From: Microbulbifer elongatus
GTDB taxonomy: Bacteria > Pseudomonadota > Gammaproteobacteria > Pseudomonadales > Cellvibrionaceae
DNA: 64,000 nt
Direction of reading: 5' to 3'
Assembly (NCBI RefSeq): GCF_021165935.1
Contig: NZ_CP088953.1
Location: 3,395,501 to 3,459,500, forward strand
This document shows, piece by piece, positions 1 through 9,745 of this stretch (positions are counted from its first letter, which is position 1; each line of letters opens with the position of its first letter). A program made the translations under genes and the position numbers. The notes below the pieces were generated by a model that worked only from the letters and a program-made list of their open reading frames with translations, was not told the DNA's origin and made no database searches.

Positions 1-1172
1 AAACAATGCAGGGCACCGGGAATATGTCCGGCAGCGAACTCACCGGCCTCCCGCACGTCGAGGACCCGCTGGGATGGCAGCGCCTGCCTCAGGGATTGTG
101 GCGAGATCACCCCGCAACACCCCCAGGGCTGCCCACTATCGCGCCAGCCTGGGAAACCACCCTTGAGCCCGCCGACAACCCGGTCGAGGCCAATCCGCGC
201 CAGGTGCATTGCACCCTCGCGGATGTCTTCCTCGCGGTCGCACACCAGCAGAATCCTGTCCTGGGACTCCGCTACCCAACCACCAAACACCGGCAAACCC
301 TGGAGCCACACGCTGTAGCTGTTTTTGATATGCGCGGCGCAGTAGCCCTCGGGCTCCCGTGTATCGATCACCTTCGCATCGCGGGCAGCCTCAGCGAACC
401 TGTCTGGGGGCATCAAGGCCACCGCGTCCACAGAGGCCGATGGCTGCAACCCACCGTTGAGATTGACGAGCTCCATCCGTCGGAAATACGGAGGTCGAGG
501 TAGCTCCTCGCCACCTTTCTGCTGCGCAAATGCCGCCCTGTCTTTGACGAATACCGGGTTGACCCGACGCTCCCGCCCCAGGGTAGAGTGCGGAATGGCA
601 TGCATCCCACTGCCACAGACCGAGCCCGGACCATGGGCGGGAAACACCAGCACCTCGTCGTCCAGCCCCCCGAGTTTCTCGTGCACCGAGTCGTAGATAC
701 ACCCGGCATTTTCCACTGCACGCGCTTCGTCCGGCAGATCGCTGCGACCGGTATCCCCGTAGAAAAGCGTATCACCGGTAAACACGCCCCAGGGGCGGTC
801 ATTTTCCAGCCCGAACACCAGATAGCACACACTTTCCGGGGTATGCCCCGGGGTATGCAGGGCGACCAGCTTCAGCGCACCAACTTCAAACCCCTCGCGG
901 TCACCCAGTGCGATATCACCTCGCCCGAACAGCGCGTGCCCGGTATTCACCACTTTGGCCCCGGTTACCTCCGCCAGATAACGGGATCCCATCACGAAAT
1001 CTTCGTGTCGGTGTGTTTCCAGAATGTGGGTAATCCGGCACCCAAGATCACGGGCAGTCCGCAAATACACGTCCACGTCCCGCCTCGGGTCCACAATAGC
1101 CGCTACATCGCCGTCCGTAATCAGGTAAGCGAAATGCGAGATGACCGGAGTTTCGATCCGCACCAGTTGCAT
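1..1172 (-). CDS. MBL-fold hydrolase fused to rhodanese domains (partial)
   Basis: The minus-strand frame opens at the ATG at 1172-1170 (MQLVRIETPVISH) and stays open to the left edge, so the C-terminus is missing. The first ~250 residues are a metallo-beta-lactamase fold: a THRHED metal motif near residue 55, LHTPGHTPESV, and FTGDTLFYGDTGRSDLP. About residues 265-350 (VIDTREPEGYCAAHI) are a rhodanese-like domain, and a second one starts near the edge (VLDVREAGEFAAGHIPGA). Proteins with this layout act in sulfide/persulfide or thiosulfate metabolism. The canonical HxHxDH motif reads HxHxDF here, as in a known divergent branch of the family, so exact chemistry is uncertain. It is divergent from argD. 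Confidence 0.85.
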   Translation of the reverse strand, partial: MQLVRIETPVISHFAYLITDGDVAAIVDPRRDVDVYLRTARDLGCRITHILETHRHEDFVMGSRYLAEVTGAKVVNTGHALFGRGDIALGDREGFEVGALKLVALHTPGHTPESVCYLVFGLENDRPWGVFTGDTLFYGDTGRSDLPDEARAVENAGCIYDSVHEKLGGLDDEVLVFPAHGPGSVCGSGMHAIPHSTLGRERRVNPVFVKDRAAFAQQKGGEELPRPPYFRRMELVNLNGGLQPSASVDAVALMPPDRFAEAARDAKVIDTREPEGYCAAHIKNSYSVWLQGLPVFGGWVAESQDRILLVCDREEDIREGAMHLARIGLDRVVGGLKGGFPGWRDSGQPWGCCGVISPQSLRQALPSQRVLDVREAGEFAAGHIPGALHC

Positions 1173-1491
1173 AGTCGACTCCTCGCAATCGAATGCCAAA
1201 AACCTGCTCTGCCGCTTCCCCTTCCCGGCCCGAAAGTGGCTTTCAATGGTTACTACAGGTTAGGCACAGCCTGTGTCTTTAACGACTCCCGAGAAAACGA
1301 TAAACCGACAAAAAGCTGTGCTAGTATTGCCGGTTCCCCGGGGAAATTGCGGTCACGATACGCCCAAGGCGTATTTTCTGCGGTTTCCCTTTTACTTTGG
1401 GCCCTTTTGTCTCGCATTGCTTGTCGAAAGTTTGTCGATCGCTATCGCGAAAGCAGGCCCAACAGAGACCCACCCACAGAGGAGATATACG
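1173..1491. promoter_or_regulatory. Intergenic region between the MBL-rhodanese gene and argD
   Basis: About 320 bases separate two divergent genes and must hold both promoters. A possible -10 (TAGTAT, around 1323-1328) is visible for argD, but no convincing -35 partner at standard spacing. The argD reading frame is open far upstream (to 1273) but has no ribosome-binding site there. An AGAGGAG motif sits just before the GTG at 1492, which decides the start. Confidence 0.4.
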
Positions 1492-2679
1492 GTGGCTACT
1501 CCCGCACTGATGCAGAACTACGGCAACAGAACCCTGACCCTGGTCAGAGGTGAAGGTAACTACGTGTGGGATGACAATGGCCGACGATATCTCGACGCGC
1601 TCTCCGGGATCGCGGTGTGTGGCCTCGGCCACTGCCACCCGGCGGTTACGCTGGCGATCCAGGAACAGGCCAACACCCTGCTGCATGTCTCGAACCTGTA
1701 CAACATCCCGCCCCAGGAACAGCTGGCAGATAAACTGGTAAAGCTGTCGGGAATGGACAATGTGTTTTTCTCCAACTCCGGTGCCGAGGCCAACGAGGCA
1801 GCGATCAAGCTGGCACGCAAGCTCGGCAACGAGCGCGGCCTCGCCTGCCCCAAGATCGTGGTGACCGAAGGTGCATTCCACGGGCGTACCCTCGCCACCC
1901 TGACCGCCACCGGCAACCCCAAGGTGCAACAGGGCTTTGCGCCGCTGCCGGAAGGCTTTTTGCGGGTGCCGTATAACGATGTGGCAGCCATCGACGCGCT
2001 GGCCGATAGCCACGATGATATCGTGGCGATTCTGGTAGAGCCGGTACAAGGTGAAGGGGGCATCCGTATTCCGGACGCCGATTACCTGCTGCGCCTGCGC
2101 GCACTCTGCGACAACCGGGACTGGCTGCTGATGCTGGATGAAATCCAGACTGCCAACGGCCGTAGCGGCAAGCTGTTCGCCTATCAGCACACTGATGGCC
2201 TGCTGCCGGATGTGGTCACCACGGCCAAAGGCCTGGGTAACGGCGTGCCCATCGGCGCCTGCCTGGCGCGCGGTAAAGCCGCCGAACTATTTACTGCCGG
2301 CGCCCACGGCTCCACTTTTGGCGGCAATCCGCTGGCGTGCCGCGCTGGCCTGGCCGTGCTGGAGACCCTGGAGAGCGAGTGGCTGATCGAGAAAGCGGCA
2401 ACCCTCGGTACGCAACTGCTGGAGCAGCTCAGATCCGACCTGGCCGGCTGTGCGCACATCAAAGACATCCGCGGCCTGGGATTGCTAATCGGCATCGAGC
2501 TGGATCGCCCCTGCGCCGAACTGGTGGATCTGGCCCGGGCCCAGGGACTGCTGATCAACGTCACCGCCGGCAACGTGGTGCGCCTGCTGCCGCCACTGAC
2601 TCTGAACGATACGGAATGCCAACAGGTCGCCAGCACCGTCGCCGCACTGGTGCGGGACTTCGCGCAACAGGCCGCCTGA
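1492..2679 (+). CDS. argD: Acetylornithine aminotransferase
   Basis: Class III PLP-dependent aminotransferase, 395 residues from a GTG start ([20 protein letters not shown]) with AGAGGAG just upstream. It transfers an amino group from glutamate to N-acetylglutamate semialdehyde in cytoplasmic arginine biosynthesis, and can often also serve as succinyldiaminopimelate aminotransferase. Diagnostic segments are [17 protein letters not shown], the [23 protein letters not shown] block and TTAKGLGNG, whose Lys near residue 246 should bind PLP, followed by [13 protein letters not shown]. Length is normal for ArgD. argF follows after 28 bases, so the two are probably an operon. Confidence 0.93.
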   Translation: MATPALMQNYGNRTLTLVRGEGNYVWDDNGRRYLDALSGIAVCGLGHCHPAVTLAIQEQANTLLHVSNLYNIPPQEQLADKLVKLSGMDNVFFSNSGAEANEAAIKLARKLGNERGLACPKIVVTEGAFHGRTLATLTATGNPKVQQGFAPLPEGFLRVPYNDVAAIDALADSHDDIVAILVEPVQGEGGIRIPDADYLLRLRALCDNRDWLLMLDEIQTANGRSGKLFAYQHTDGLLPDVVTTAKGLGNGVPIGACLARGKAAELFTAGAHGSTFGGNPLACRAGLAVLETLESEWLIEKAATLGTQLLEQLRSDLAGCAHIKDIRGLGLLIGIELDRPCAELVDLARAQGLLINVTAGNVVRLLPPLTLNDTECQQVASTVAALVRDFAQQAA

Positions 2680-2707
2680 CGACAAAGGAATTAAAGAGGA
2701 TACCAAT

Positions 2708-3622
2708 ATGGCAGTCAGACACTTTCTCACTCTGCTCGACCTGAATCGGGACGAATTGCGTTCAGTCGTCGAGCGCGCGATCGAGCTCAAGGCACTGCGT
2801 AACCAGGGCATTGCCAGCGAACCGTTTCGCAATAAAGTGCTGGGGATGATTTTTGAGAAATCGTCCACGCGCACCCGGGTTTCTTTTGAGGCGGGCATGG
2901 CGCAGATGGGCGGCAGTGCCCTGTTCCTGTCCCCCCGCGACACCCAGCTGGGACGCGGTGAACCGATTGAAGACAGTGCGCGAGTGATCTCGCGCATGGT
3001 CGACATGGTGATGATCCGCACCTTCGGCCACAACGTGCTGGAGCGCTTTGCGGAATACAGCAAGGTGCCGGTGATCAACGCCCTCTCCGACAGCTACCAC
3101 CCCTGTCAGCTGCTGGCAGACCTGCAGACCTACGTAGAACATCGCGGTAGCCCGGAAGGCAAAACCGTGGCCTGGGTAGGAGACGGCAACAACATGTGCC
3201 ACTCCTATATCAATGCCGCGCTGATGTACGACTTTGAACTGCGTATCGCCTGCCCGGAAGGCTACGATCCGGACGAAGCCATCCTCGCCCGTGCCAAAGA
3301 CCGGGTGCAGGTGGTGCGCACCCCAAAAGAAGCCGTCAGCGGCGCCGACTGGGTTGCCACCGATGTGTGGGCGTCCATGGGCCAGGAAACCGAGCAGCAG
3401 ATCCGCCTCAAGGCGTTCGACGGCTACCTGGTCGACCACGAGCTGATGAGCCACGCCAACCGGGATGCCATCTTTATGCACTGCCTCCCGGCGCACCGCG
3501 GCGAAGAAGTCAGTGGCGAACTGCTGGAAGATGAAAAAATCTCCGTAGTGTGGGGCGAAGCCGAAAACCGACTGCACGCACAGAAGGCGCTGATGGAATT
3601 TCTCCAGGACAACAGCAACTGA
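2708..3622 (+). CDS. argF: Ornithine carbamoyltransferase
   Basis: 304 residues, full length for anabolic OTCase. It converts ornithine and carbamoyl phosphate to citrulline in arginine biosynthesis. The carbamoyl-phosphate loop STRTRVSFE is near residue 52, the [11 protein letters not shown] motif is present, and the ornithine-binding [13 protein letters not shown] segment lies near the C-terminus. Start ATG is preceded by AAAGAGGA. It lies 28 bases downstream of argD on the same strand. The single-domain length and motif set separate it from aspartate carbamoyltransferase. Confidence 0.95.
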   Translation: MAVRHFLTLLDLNRDELRSVVERAIELKALRNQGIASEPFRNKVLGMIFEKSSTRTRVSFEAGMAQMGGSALFLSPRDTQLGRGEPIEDSARVISRMVDMVMIRTFGHNVLERFAEYSKVPVINALSDSYHPCQLLADLQTYVEHRGSPEGKTVAWVGDGNNMCHSYINAALMYDFELRIACPEGYDPDEAILARAKDRVQVVRTPKEAVSGADWVATDVWASMGQETEQQIRLKAFDGYLVDHELMSHANRDAIFMHCLPAHRGEEVSGELLEDEKISVVWGEAENRLHAQKALMEFLQDNSN

Positions 3623-4542
3623 CCGGGTGATTCACCCACGGCAGGGTGCCGGCCTCTGACTTCCCGGAGGCTGGCGCCAGTACCTCCCCCCACTGCCCTG
3701 ATGCAATGGGAGTTGTCCACAGAATGAACACGCCCCGGACCGGCAGATCACCCGATCTGGCACCAGAATCATCTCGCAACACAATCGCGACAATCCCCGG
3801 AATGCCAGCCTCTGCCTGGCGCCCAAATTGACCTGCCAGTGCCGATTTGATCAGAGAATGCCCAACCGGGAATTGTTATTGCCGGGCTTAATTTGAGACG
3901 GGTTTACTATTAAAAAATATTCTTAAACTGTGGATTGCGCGCCATCCACTGTTTACTTTTTATACCCGCCCAGTAATGGCGGGCGTTGCCGGGGAATAGA
4001 ATTCAACCTCGCACCGCCTACCCACAAATTATCCACAAGTAACTCCGTGGTTATCCGCCTTGAATTACCCCCCCAACCGCATTATCTTGTTGCTCATTCG
4101 AGATCGGACCCCAATATATTGGGTTTAAGCACTAAGCAGCCCCCAGATGTAGCCCAGGCGGCATCGGGGAAAACGGCGCAATGTGACTTTCTGCGCCAGC
4201 AGATCAACCACAACATATAGTGTCTGTACTCTATCGCACCAACTAGCTGGCTTTTCAGGTTATCCACTTTTACAACCTTCCCTGTGAATGTGGCGCCAGA
4301 GGCAAATGCCCGGGCCAGACGCAGTATCAAAGCAGTACCCCACAAGAGTTACCCGAGCGAAGCCATGACTTCGCCGCCACTACTTGTGCCTGCGGAATCC
4401 TTACGATTCGCGCAAAAACTGTGCTGAATGGCGGAATACTGGTCGCGAGAACAAATTAAGGCCACAAGCCGACACACTGAAAAATCAGAGCAAAAACCCA
4501 GGCAGTCGACCCCGACGCGCACGAAAACTTACGGAGAAATTC
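3623..4542. promoter_or_regulatory. Long intergenic region upstream of nrdA with NrdR-like and DnaA-like boxes
   Basis: No credible gene is seen in these 920 bases. Two palindromic 16-mers resemble the NrdR box: CCCCAATATATTGGGT at 4109-4124 and CCACAACATATAGTGT at 4208-4223. A consensus DnaA box TTATCCACA lies at 4029-4037, with TTATCCACT at 4260-4268 and a weaker TTGTCCACA near 3714. NrdR repression of ribonucleotide reductase genes is widespread, and DnaA acts on nrdAB in E. coli. Here both are inferred from motif likeness. The two NrdR-like boxes are ~99 bp apart, wider than the usual ~31 bp centre-to-centre pair. The nrdA frame is open from 4384 but a Shine-Dalgarno (GGAG) is seen only before 4543. 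Confidence 0.5.
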
Positions 4543-7458
4543 ATGCACACAGAGACAGGGCGTTCCCAGTCTGTGCCTAATGGCACTACCAAGGATTCGG
4601 TAACAGACCAGGCCAGCAGCAACACCTCACTGGCTGCCACCGCCCCCGGTCAGATTCGCGTCATCAAGCGCAACGGCACCGTTGTGCCCTATGACGACAG
4701 CAAAATCTCCGTCGCTGTTACCAAGGCGTTCCTCGCCGTTGAGGGTGGCACCGCTGCCGCCTCCAGCCGTATCCACGAGCGTGTGGCGGACCTGGTTGCC
4801 CAGATCAGCGCCACCTTCAAGCGCCGCATGCCTTCCGGCGGCACCATTCATATCGAAGAAATTCAGGACCAGGTCGAGCTGGAACTGATGCGCGCCGGTG
4901 AACACAAGATCGCCCGCGATTACGTGCTGTACCGCGAAGAGCACGCGCGCCTGCGTGCCGAGAAAGACAAAGAAAAGGCCACCGCGGCGGTCCAGTCCAG
5001 CGATACCCATCCAAGCATTCGCGTGAAGATGGAAGACGGCTCACTGGTACCGCTGGATATGGAGCGCCTGCGCACCATCGTCAGCGAAGCCTGTGAAGGG
5101 CTGACCGATGTAGACGCCAGCCTGATCCTGAACGAAGCGCTGAAAAACCTGTACGACGGTGTCTCTGAAACTGACATCAACACCGCACTGGTGATCACCG
5201 CGCGCACCCTGGTTGAGCAGGAGCCCAACTACACCTACGCCACCGCTTTCCTGCTGCTGGACAAACTGCGCAGTGAGGCCCTGCGCTTCCTGAACGTGGC
5301 CGAGTCCGCCACCCAGAAAGAAATGGAAAGCCTGTACAAGCCGGCCCTGGCCGCCTACGTGGCCAAAGGTATCGAGCTGGAACTGCTGGACCCGGCGCTG
5401 GCCAACTTCGACCTGGAAAAACTCGGCGATGCGATCAAACCCGAGTGCGATCACCAGTTCACCTACCTCGGCCTGCAGACTCTGTACGACCGCTACTTCC
5501 TGCACTCCGATGAAGTCCGCTTCGAACTGCCGCAGCTGTTCTTCATGCGCGTGGCCATGGGCCTCGCCATCAATGAAGACAAGCCGAATGAGCGCGCCAT
5601 CGAGTTCTACGAACTGCTGAGCTCCTTCGACTACATGAGCTCCACCCCGACGCTGTTCAACGCCGGCACCCTGCGCCCACAGCTGTCCTCCTGCTACCTG
5701 ACCACCGTGCCGGACGACCTGCACGGCATCTACGGTGCCATCCAGGACAATGCCATGCTGTCCAAGTGGGCGGGCGGCTTGGGTAACGACTGGACGCCGG
5801 TGCGCTCTCTCGGCTCCTACATTAAAGGTACCAACGGTAAATCCCAGGGTGTTGTGCCCTTCCTGAAAGTGGCCAACGACACCGCGGTTGCGGTCAACCA
5901 GGGCGGCAAGCGCAAGGGCGCCGTGTGTGCGTATCTTGAAACCTGGCACCTGGACATCGAAGAATTCCTCGAGCTGCGCAAAAACACCGGTGACGACCGC
6001 CGCCGTACCCACGACATGAACACCGCCAACTGGGTGCCAGACCTGTTCATGAAGCGCGTGTTCGAAGACAAGGAGTGGACCCTCTTCTCCCCGGCGGACA
6101 CCCCGGACCTGCACGACCTGTTCGGCGACAAGTTTGAAGAGCGTTACAACCACTACGAACAGCTGGTTGCCGAAGGCAAACTGAAGCTGCACAAAAAAGT
6201 GCGCGCGGTGGACCTGTGGCGCAAGATGCTGGGCATGCTGTTTGAAACCGGCCACCCCTGGATCACCTTCAAGGACGCCTGTAACCTGCGCAGCCCGCAG
6301 CAGCACGCCGGTGTGGTACACAGCTCCAACCTGTGCACCGAGATCACCCTCAACACCAAGGCCAACGACGAAATCGCGGTATGTAACCTGGGCTCGGTCA
6401 ACCTGTCCCAGCACATTGGCGAAGACGGCAAGCTCGACATGAGCAAGCTGGAAAGCACCGTGAAAACCGCCGTGCGCATGCTCGATAACGTCATCGACAT
6501 CAACTACTACTCCGTGGAGACCGCGCGTCAGTCCAACATGCGCCACCGTCCGGTGGGCCTGGGTCTGATGGGCTTCCAGGACGCGCTGTACAAGGCCGGC
6601 ATCTCCTACTCCAGTGATGAAGCCGTACAGTTCGCCGACACCACCATGGAAGCGATCAGCTACTACGCCATCTCCACCTCCAGTGACCTGGCGGCAGAGC
6701 GCGGCAGCTATGGCAGCTACGAAGGCTCCCTGTGGAGCCAGGGCATCCTGCCGATCGACTCCATCGAAATTCTCGCCAAGAACCGCGGCGAGCAGTTTAT
6801 CGACCAGGACACCAGCAGCACCCTGGACTGGGATCTGGTGCGCGACAAGGTCGCAAGCCAGGGCATGCGTAACTCCAATGTGATGGCCATCGCCCCGACC
6901 GCGACCATCGCCAACATTACCGGCGTTTCCCAGTCCATCGAGCCCACGTACCAGAACCTGTACGTGAAATCGAACCTGTCTGGCGAATTCACCGTAGTGA
7001 ACCCCTATCTGGTACACGACCTGAAAGCCCGTGGCCTGTGGGACAAGGTGATGGTCAACGATCTCAAGTACTACGAAGGTTCTGTACAGAAGATCGACCG
7101 CGTACCGGCCGACCTGAAAGCCAAATACGCCACCGCGTTTGAAGTAGAGCCGCGCTGGATCGTAGACGCCGCCAGCCGCCGTCAGAAGTGGATCGATCAG
7201 GCCCAGTCCCTGAACCTCTACATCGCCGGCGCCAACGGCAAGAAGCTGGACCTGACCTACCGCATGGCCTGGTACCGCGGCTTGAAAACCACCTACTACC
7301 TGCGCGCCCTGGCCGCCACCACCACGGAAAAATCCACCGTGAACAGTGGCACCCTGAACGCCGTGAGCGCCGGTGGCGCCCCCGCTGCCAGCGCCGCACC
7401 GGCAGCCGTACCCGCGGCCTGCTCGCTGGACGATCCAGACTGCGAAGCCTGCCAATAA
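4543..7458 (+). CDS. nrdA: Class Ia ribonucleoside-diphosphate reductase, alpha subunit
   Basis: 971 residues from the ATG at 4543 (MHTETGRSQSV). NrdA reduces ribonucleoside diphosphates to deoxyribonucleotides with NrdB. After a ~35-residue leader come two successive ATP-cones (IRVIKRNGTVVPYDDSKI, then IRVKMEDGSLVPLDMERLR), the duplicated regulatory layout known from Pseudomonas. The catalytic barrel shows SSCYLTTVPDDL near residue 381, the NLCTEITL motif (Asn, Cys, Glu) near 595 and AVCNLGSVNLS. The C-terminal tail ends in DDPDCEACQ with the two shuttle cysteines. An alanine/proline-rich spacer precedes this tail. nrdB follows. Confidence 0.96.
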   Translation: MHTETGRSQSVPNGTTKDSVTDQASSNTSLAATAPGQIRVIKRNGTVVPYDDSKISVAVTKAFLAVEGGTAAASSRIHERVADLVAQISATFKRRMPSGGTIHIEEIQDQVELELMRAGEHKIARDYVLYREEHARLRAEKDKEKATAAVQSSDTHPSIRVKMEDGSLVPLDMERLRTIVSEACEGLTDVDASLILNEALKNLYDGVSETDINTALVITARTLVEQEPNYTYATAFLLLDKLRSEALRFLNVAESATQKEMESLYKPALAAYVAKGIELELLDPALANFDLEKLGDAIKPECDHQFTYLGLQTLYDRYFLHSDEVRFELPQLFFMRVAMGLAINEDKPNERAIEFYELLSSFDYMSSTPTLFNAGTLRPQLSSCYLTTVPDDLHGIYGAIQDNAMLSKWAGGLGNDWTPVRSLGSYIKGTNGKSQGVVPFLKVANDTAVAVNQGGKRKGAVCAYLETWHLDIEEFLELRKNTGDDRRRTHDMNTANWVPDLFMKRVFEDKEWTLFSPADTPDLHDLFGDKFEERYNHYEQLVAEGKLKLHKKVRAVDLWRKMLGMLFETGHPWITFKDACNLRSPQQHAGVVHSSNLCTEITLNTKANDEIAVCNLGSVNLSQHIGEDGKLDMSKLESTVKTAVRMLDNVIDINYYSVETARQSNMRHRPVGLGLMGFQDALYKAGISYSSDEAVQFADTTMEAISYYAISTSSDLAAERGSYGSYEGSLWSQGILPIDSIEILAKNRGEQFIDQDTSSTLDWDLVRDKVASQGMRNSNVMAIAPTATIANITGVSQSIEPTYQNLYVKSNLSGEFTVVNPYLVHDLKARGLWDKVMVNDLKYYEGSVQKIDRVPADLKAKYATAFEVEPRWIVDAASRRQKWIDQAQSLNLYIAGANGKKLDLTYRMAWYRGLKTTYYLRALAATTTEKSTVNSGTLNAVSAGGAPAASAAPAAVPAACSLDDPDCEACQ

Positions 7459-7675
7459 GCGCTCGTTACAAGCCAAAAGACTCTCGGGGGAGAGCACCGC
7501 GTGGAGCCGCTGGCAGCAGCGGCCCCCACGCAACCAAGACCATAAGCGCCGCCCCGGCACCGGGCAAAAACTCAACAAAAGAGTCAAACCCGGGCCGGGC
7601 GCAGGTCGCACACGACACACATTTTGGATACCCCATCACCGATGGGGCATCGCACGGAAAAGATAAGGGGAAGAC
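7459..7675. promoter_or_regulatory. nrdA-nrdB spacer
   Basis: About 217 bases without a gene. A small hairpin, CCCCATCACCGATGGGG, lies near 7631-7647, shortly before the nrdB Shine-Dalgarno AAGGGGAAG. No strong terminator with a T-run is seen, so the two subunits are probably co-transcribed, perhaps with differential expression set by the spacer. Confidence 0.35.
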
Positions 7676-8965
7676 ATGCTGAGCTGGGACGATATCGACA
7701 CACAAGCCAAGCCAGAGCCCAAGAAAGCCGAACCGCAACCGGTGCCGGGTGCACTGCAATCCGAGCAGCAGGCAGTCACCGAACCCAGCGCTAACTACCA
7801 GGTAGAGAGCGCCAGCAGTGCCCCGGCATCGACCGCGGCCCAAGCCGAGTCCACCTCCAAGGCCACGCCCTCTTCAGCGGTCGAAGCCGCGCGTGCCGCC
7901 GTAAACGATCTGGATCCGGCCCCGGGCCTCGAAGAACTGGAAATGGGCGCTGCCCGTATCCAGGTAGACGAAAAGCGCATCATCAACTGCCGCGCCGACC
8001 TCAACCAGCTGGTACCGTTCAAGTACGACTGGGCCTGGCAGAAATACCTCGACGGCTGTGCCAACCACTGGATGCCGCAGGAAGTAAACATGAACAAAGA
8101 CGTGTCCATGTGGAAAGACCCCAATGGTCTGACCGAAGACGAGCGTCGCATCGTGGAATACTCCCTGGGTTACTTCTCCACCGCCGACTCCCTGGTAGCC
8201 AACAACCTGGTGCTGGCCATCTACCGCCACATCACCAACCCGGAATGCCGCCAGTACATCCTGCGCCAGTCCTTTGAAGAAGCCATCCACACCCACGCCT
8301 ACCAGTACTGTGTAGAGTCCTTAGGCATGGACGAAGGCGAAGTCTTCAACATGTACCGCGAAGTCCCCAGCGTCGCCAAGAAAGCCGCCTGGAGCCTCGC
8401 GCACACCGGCTCCATCAGCGATCCCAACTTCAAGACCGGCACCGCAGAAACCGACCAGGAGCTGCTGCGCAACCTGATCGCCTTCTACGCGGTCACCGAA
8501 GGTATCTTCTTCTACTGCGGCTTCACCCAGATCCTGTCCATGGGTCGCCGCAACAAGATGACCGGCGTTGCCGAGCAGTTCCAGTACATCCTGCGCGACG
8601 AGTCCATGCACCTCAACTTCGGCATCGACGTGATCAACCAGATCAAACTGGAAAACCCGCACCTGTGGACCGAACAGTTCCAGCAGGAAGTCACCCAGAT
8701 GATCCTGGAAGGTATGGAACTGGAAGTGGCCTACGCCCGCGACACCATGCCCCGCGGCGTACTCGGCATGAACGCGGCCATGATGGAGGAATACCTCCAC
8801 TTCATCGCCAACCGTCGCCTGAGCCAGCTGGGTCTGAAAGAACAGTTCCCGGGTGCCCAGAACCCCTTCCCGTGGATGTCCGAGATCATGGACCTGCGCA
8901 AGGAGAAGAACTTCTTCGAAACACGGGTCATCGAATACCAGACCGGTGGTGCACTGCAGTGGTAA
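7676..8965 (+). CDS. nrdB: Class Ia ribonucleoside-diphosphate reductase, beta subunit
   Basis: 429 residues. NrdB carries the diiron-tyrosyl radical cofactor used by NrdA. The catalytic core starts near residue 88 ([20 protein letters not shown]). Carboxylate/His metal-binding signatures include [13 protein letters not shown] and [13 protein letters not shown]. The C-terminal [17 protein letters not shown] fits the NrdA-docking tail. Unusual is an ~85-residue N-terminal extension rich in Ala, Pro, Gln, Ser and Glu, so the protein is longer than E. coli NrdB (~376). Start ATG has AAGGGGAAG upstream. A strong terminator follows at 9040. Confidence 0.95.
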   Translation: MLSWDDIDTQAKPEPKKAEPQPVPGALQSEQQAVTEPSANYQVESASSAPASTAAQAESTSKATPSSAVEAARAAVNDLDPAPGLEELEMGAARIQVDEKRIINCRADLNQLVPFKYDWAWQKYLDGCANHWMPQEVNMNKDVSMWKDPNGLTEDERRIVEYSLGYFSTADSLVANNLVLAIYRHITNPECRQYILRQSFEEAIHTHAYQYCVESLGMDEGEVFNMYREVPSVAKKAAWSLAHTGSISDPNFKTGTAETDQELLRNLIAFYAVTEGIFFYCGFTQILSMGRRNKMTGVAEQFQYILRDESMHLNFGIDVINQIKLENPHLWTEQFQQEVTQMILEGMELEVAYARDTMPRGVLGMNAAMMEEYLHFIANRRLSQLGLKEQFPGAQNPFPWMSEIMDLRKEKNFFETRVIEYQTGGALQW

Positions 8966-9025
8966 CGCACTGAGAACACATCGACTGTAGATAAGGAATA
9001 CCTACAAGAAAGAGTCGCTCACAGG

Positions 9026-9346
9026 ATGAGAGGTATTGAAGCGGGCGAAAGCCCGCTTTTTTTATATCTTGAGAAAAAGAGTGGAGAAAAGCGCAAAAAC
9101 ATCAAGTCTGATACAAAGTTGATCACGCTGCTGCGCCAGGCTATCGAAGCCACCAAGGACGACGATGGTTGGGCCGATCTCGGTGCTGTCGGCTCCAATA
9201 TCTCCAATGGGACTTCCTTCGACTGCCGAAACTATGGCTTCAAAAACCTGAGCAGCCTGCTAAGGGCTATCGATCTTTTCGAGCTAAAACGCAGTCAGGG
9301 TAAGTCATATTTGGTCAGGGACACTAAAAGAAATAAAAAGAGTTAA
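9026..9346 (+). pseudogene. Orphan OST-HTH/LOTUS domain fragment
   Basis: The 106-residue frame ends in a ~75-residue segment (LITLLRQAIEATKDDDGWAD, LGAVGSNISNG, CRNYGFKNLSSLLRAIDLF) that looks like the OST-HTH (LOTUS) RNA-binding domain, normally the C-terminal part of NYN-type PIN-like proteins. The nuclease part is absent, and the only ATG (9026) lies before the nrdB terminator, which the frame crosses. I read this as the 3' remnant of a larger gene. A short stand-alone protein from a non-ATG start cannot be excluded. Confidence 0.55.
9040..9063 (+). terminator. Rho-independent terminator after nrdB
   Basis: Stem AGCGGGC, loop GAAA, stem GCCCGCT followed by a T-run, 75 bases after the nrdB stop. 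It overlaps the 5' end of the open frame at 9026, so that frame's first residues are not likely to be real protein. Confidence 0.9.
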
Positions 9347-9372
9347 TTACCACTGCGCGCTGCTTAGCTAGA

Positions 9373-9672
9373 TTACTCTTGTCCTTTCCGCTTTCCCCGC
9401 ATTCCCTTGCGGGCCTGCTTCATTTCCTCTTCAGTTACAAAGCCGTCGCCGTCTTGACCTATGCGGGAAAACATTTCCTCAGGGTCGCCTCTTTTCGGCG
9501 AGAAAGCTGAGAACTCATCCACGGAAATTCGGCCATCGCCATCCGTGTCGAGCTTTGTCATCATATCGCCAAGGCGACCGCCCTTGCCCCCGGTAGAAGA
9601 TTCTTCCTGGGCAAAGCTGGTGGAGGTAACCAGCAGCATGCTGCTAATAAACAGAGCGTGGACATTCTTCAT
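9373..9672 (-). CDS. Small secreted EF-hand protein
   Basis: 99 residues with a signal peptide (MKNVHALFISSMLLVTSTSFAQ) and two EF-hand loops, DTDGDGRISVDEF near residue 42 and GQDGDGFVTEEE near 72, then a basic tail. It probably binds calcium in the periplasm; the role is unknown. AAGGA lies upstream of the ATG. No operon partner is obvious: the next minus-strand gene (frameshifted, 9746-10076) lies 74 bases upstream. Confidence 0.8.
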   Translation of the reverse strand: MKNVHALFISSMLLVTSTSFAQEESSTGGKGGRLGDMMTKLDTDGDGRISVDEFSAFSPKRGDPEEMFSRIGQDGDGFVTEEEMKQARKGMRGKRKGQE

Positions 9673-9745
9673 TGGTAGATTCCTTAATCAGAAAATTCCG
9701 TCATTCACATTCATCAAAAACCCCGGCGCAAGCACCGGATGCACC

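Noticed and set aside
1273..1491. N-terminal 73-residue extension of argD
   Set aside because: No Shine-Dalgarno at 1273, atypical sequence, and a good site before the GTG at 1492.
4029..4268. DnaA-box cluster considered as a replication origin
   Set aside because: Too few boxes, no AT-rich unwinding region of note, and no dnaA/dnaN/gyrB neighbours; nrd regulation is simpler.
5041..7620. 859-residue minus-strand open frame opposite nrdA
   Set aside because: It is the antisense shadow of nrdA in GC-rich codons; no homologous motifs and the plus strand is clearly NrdA.
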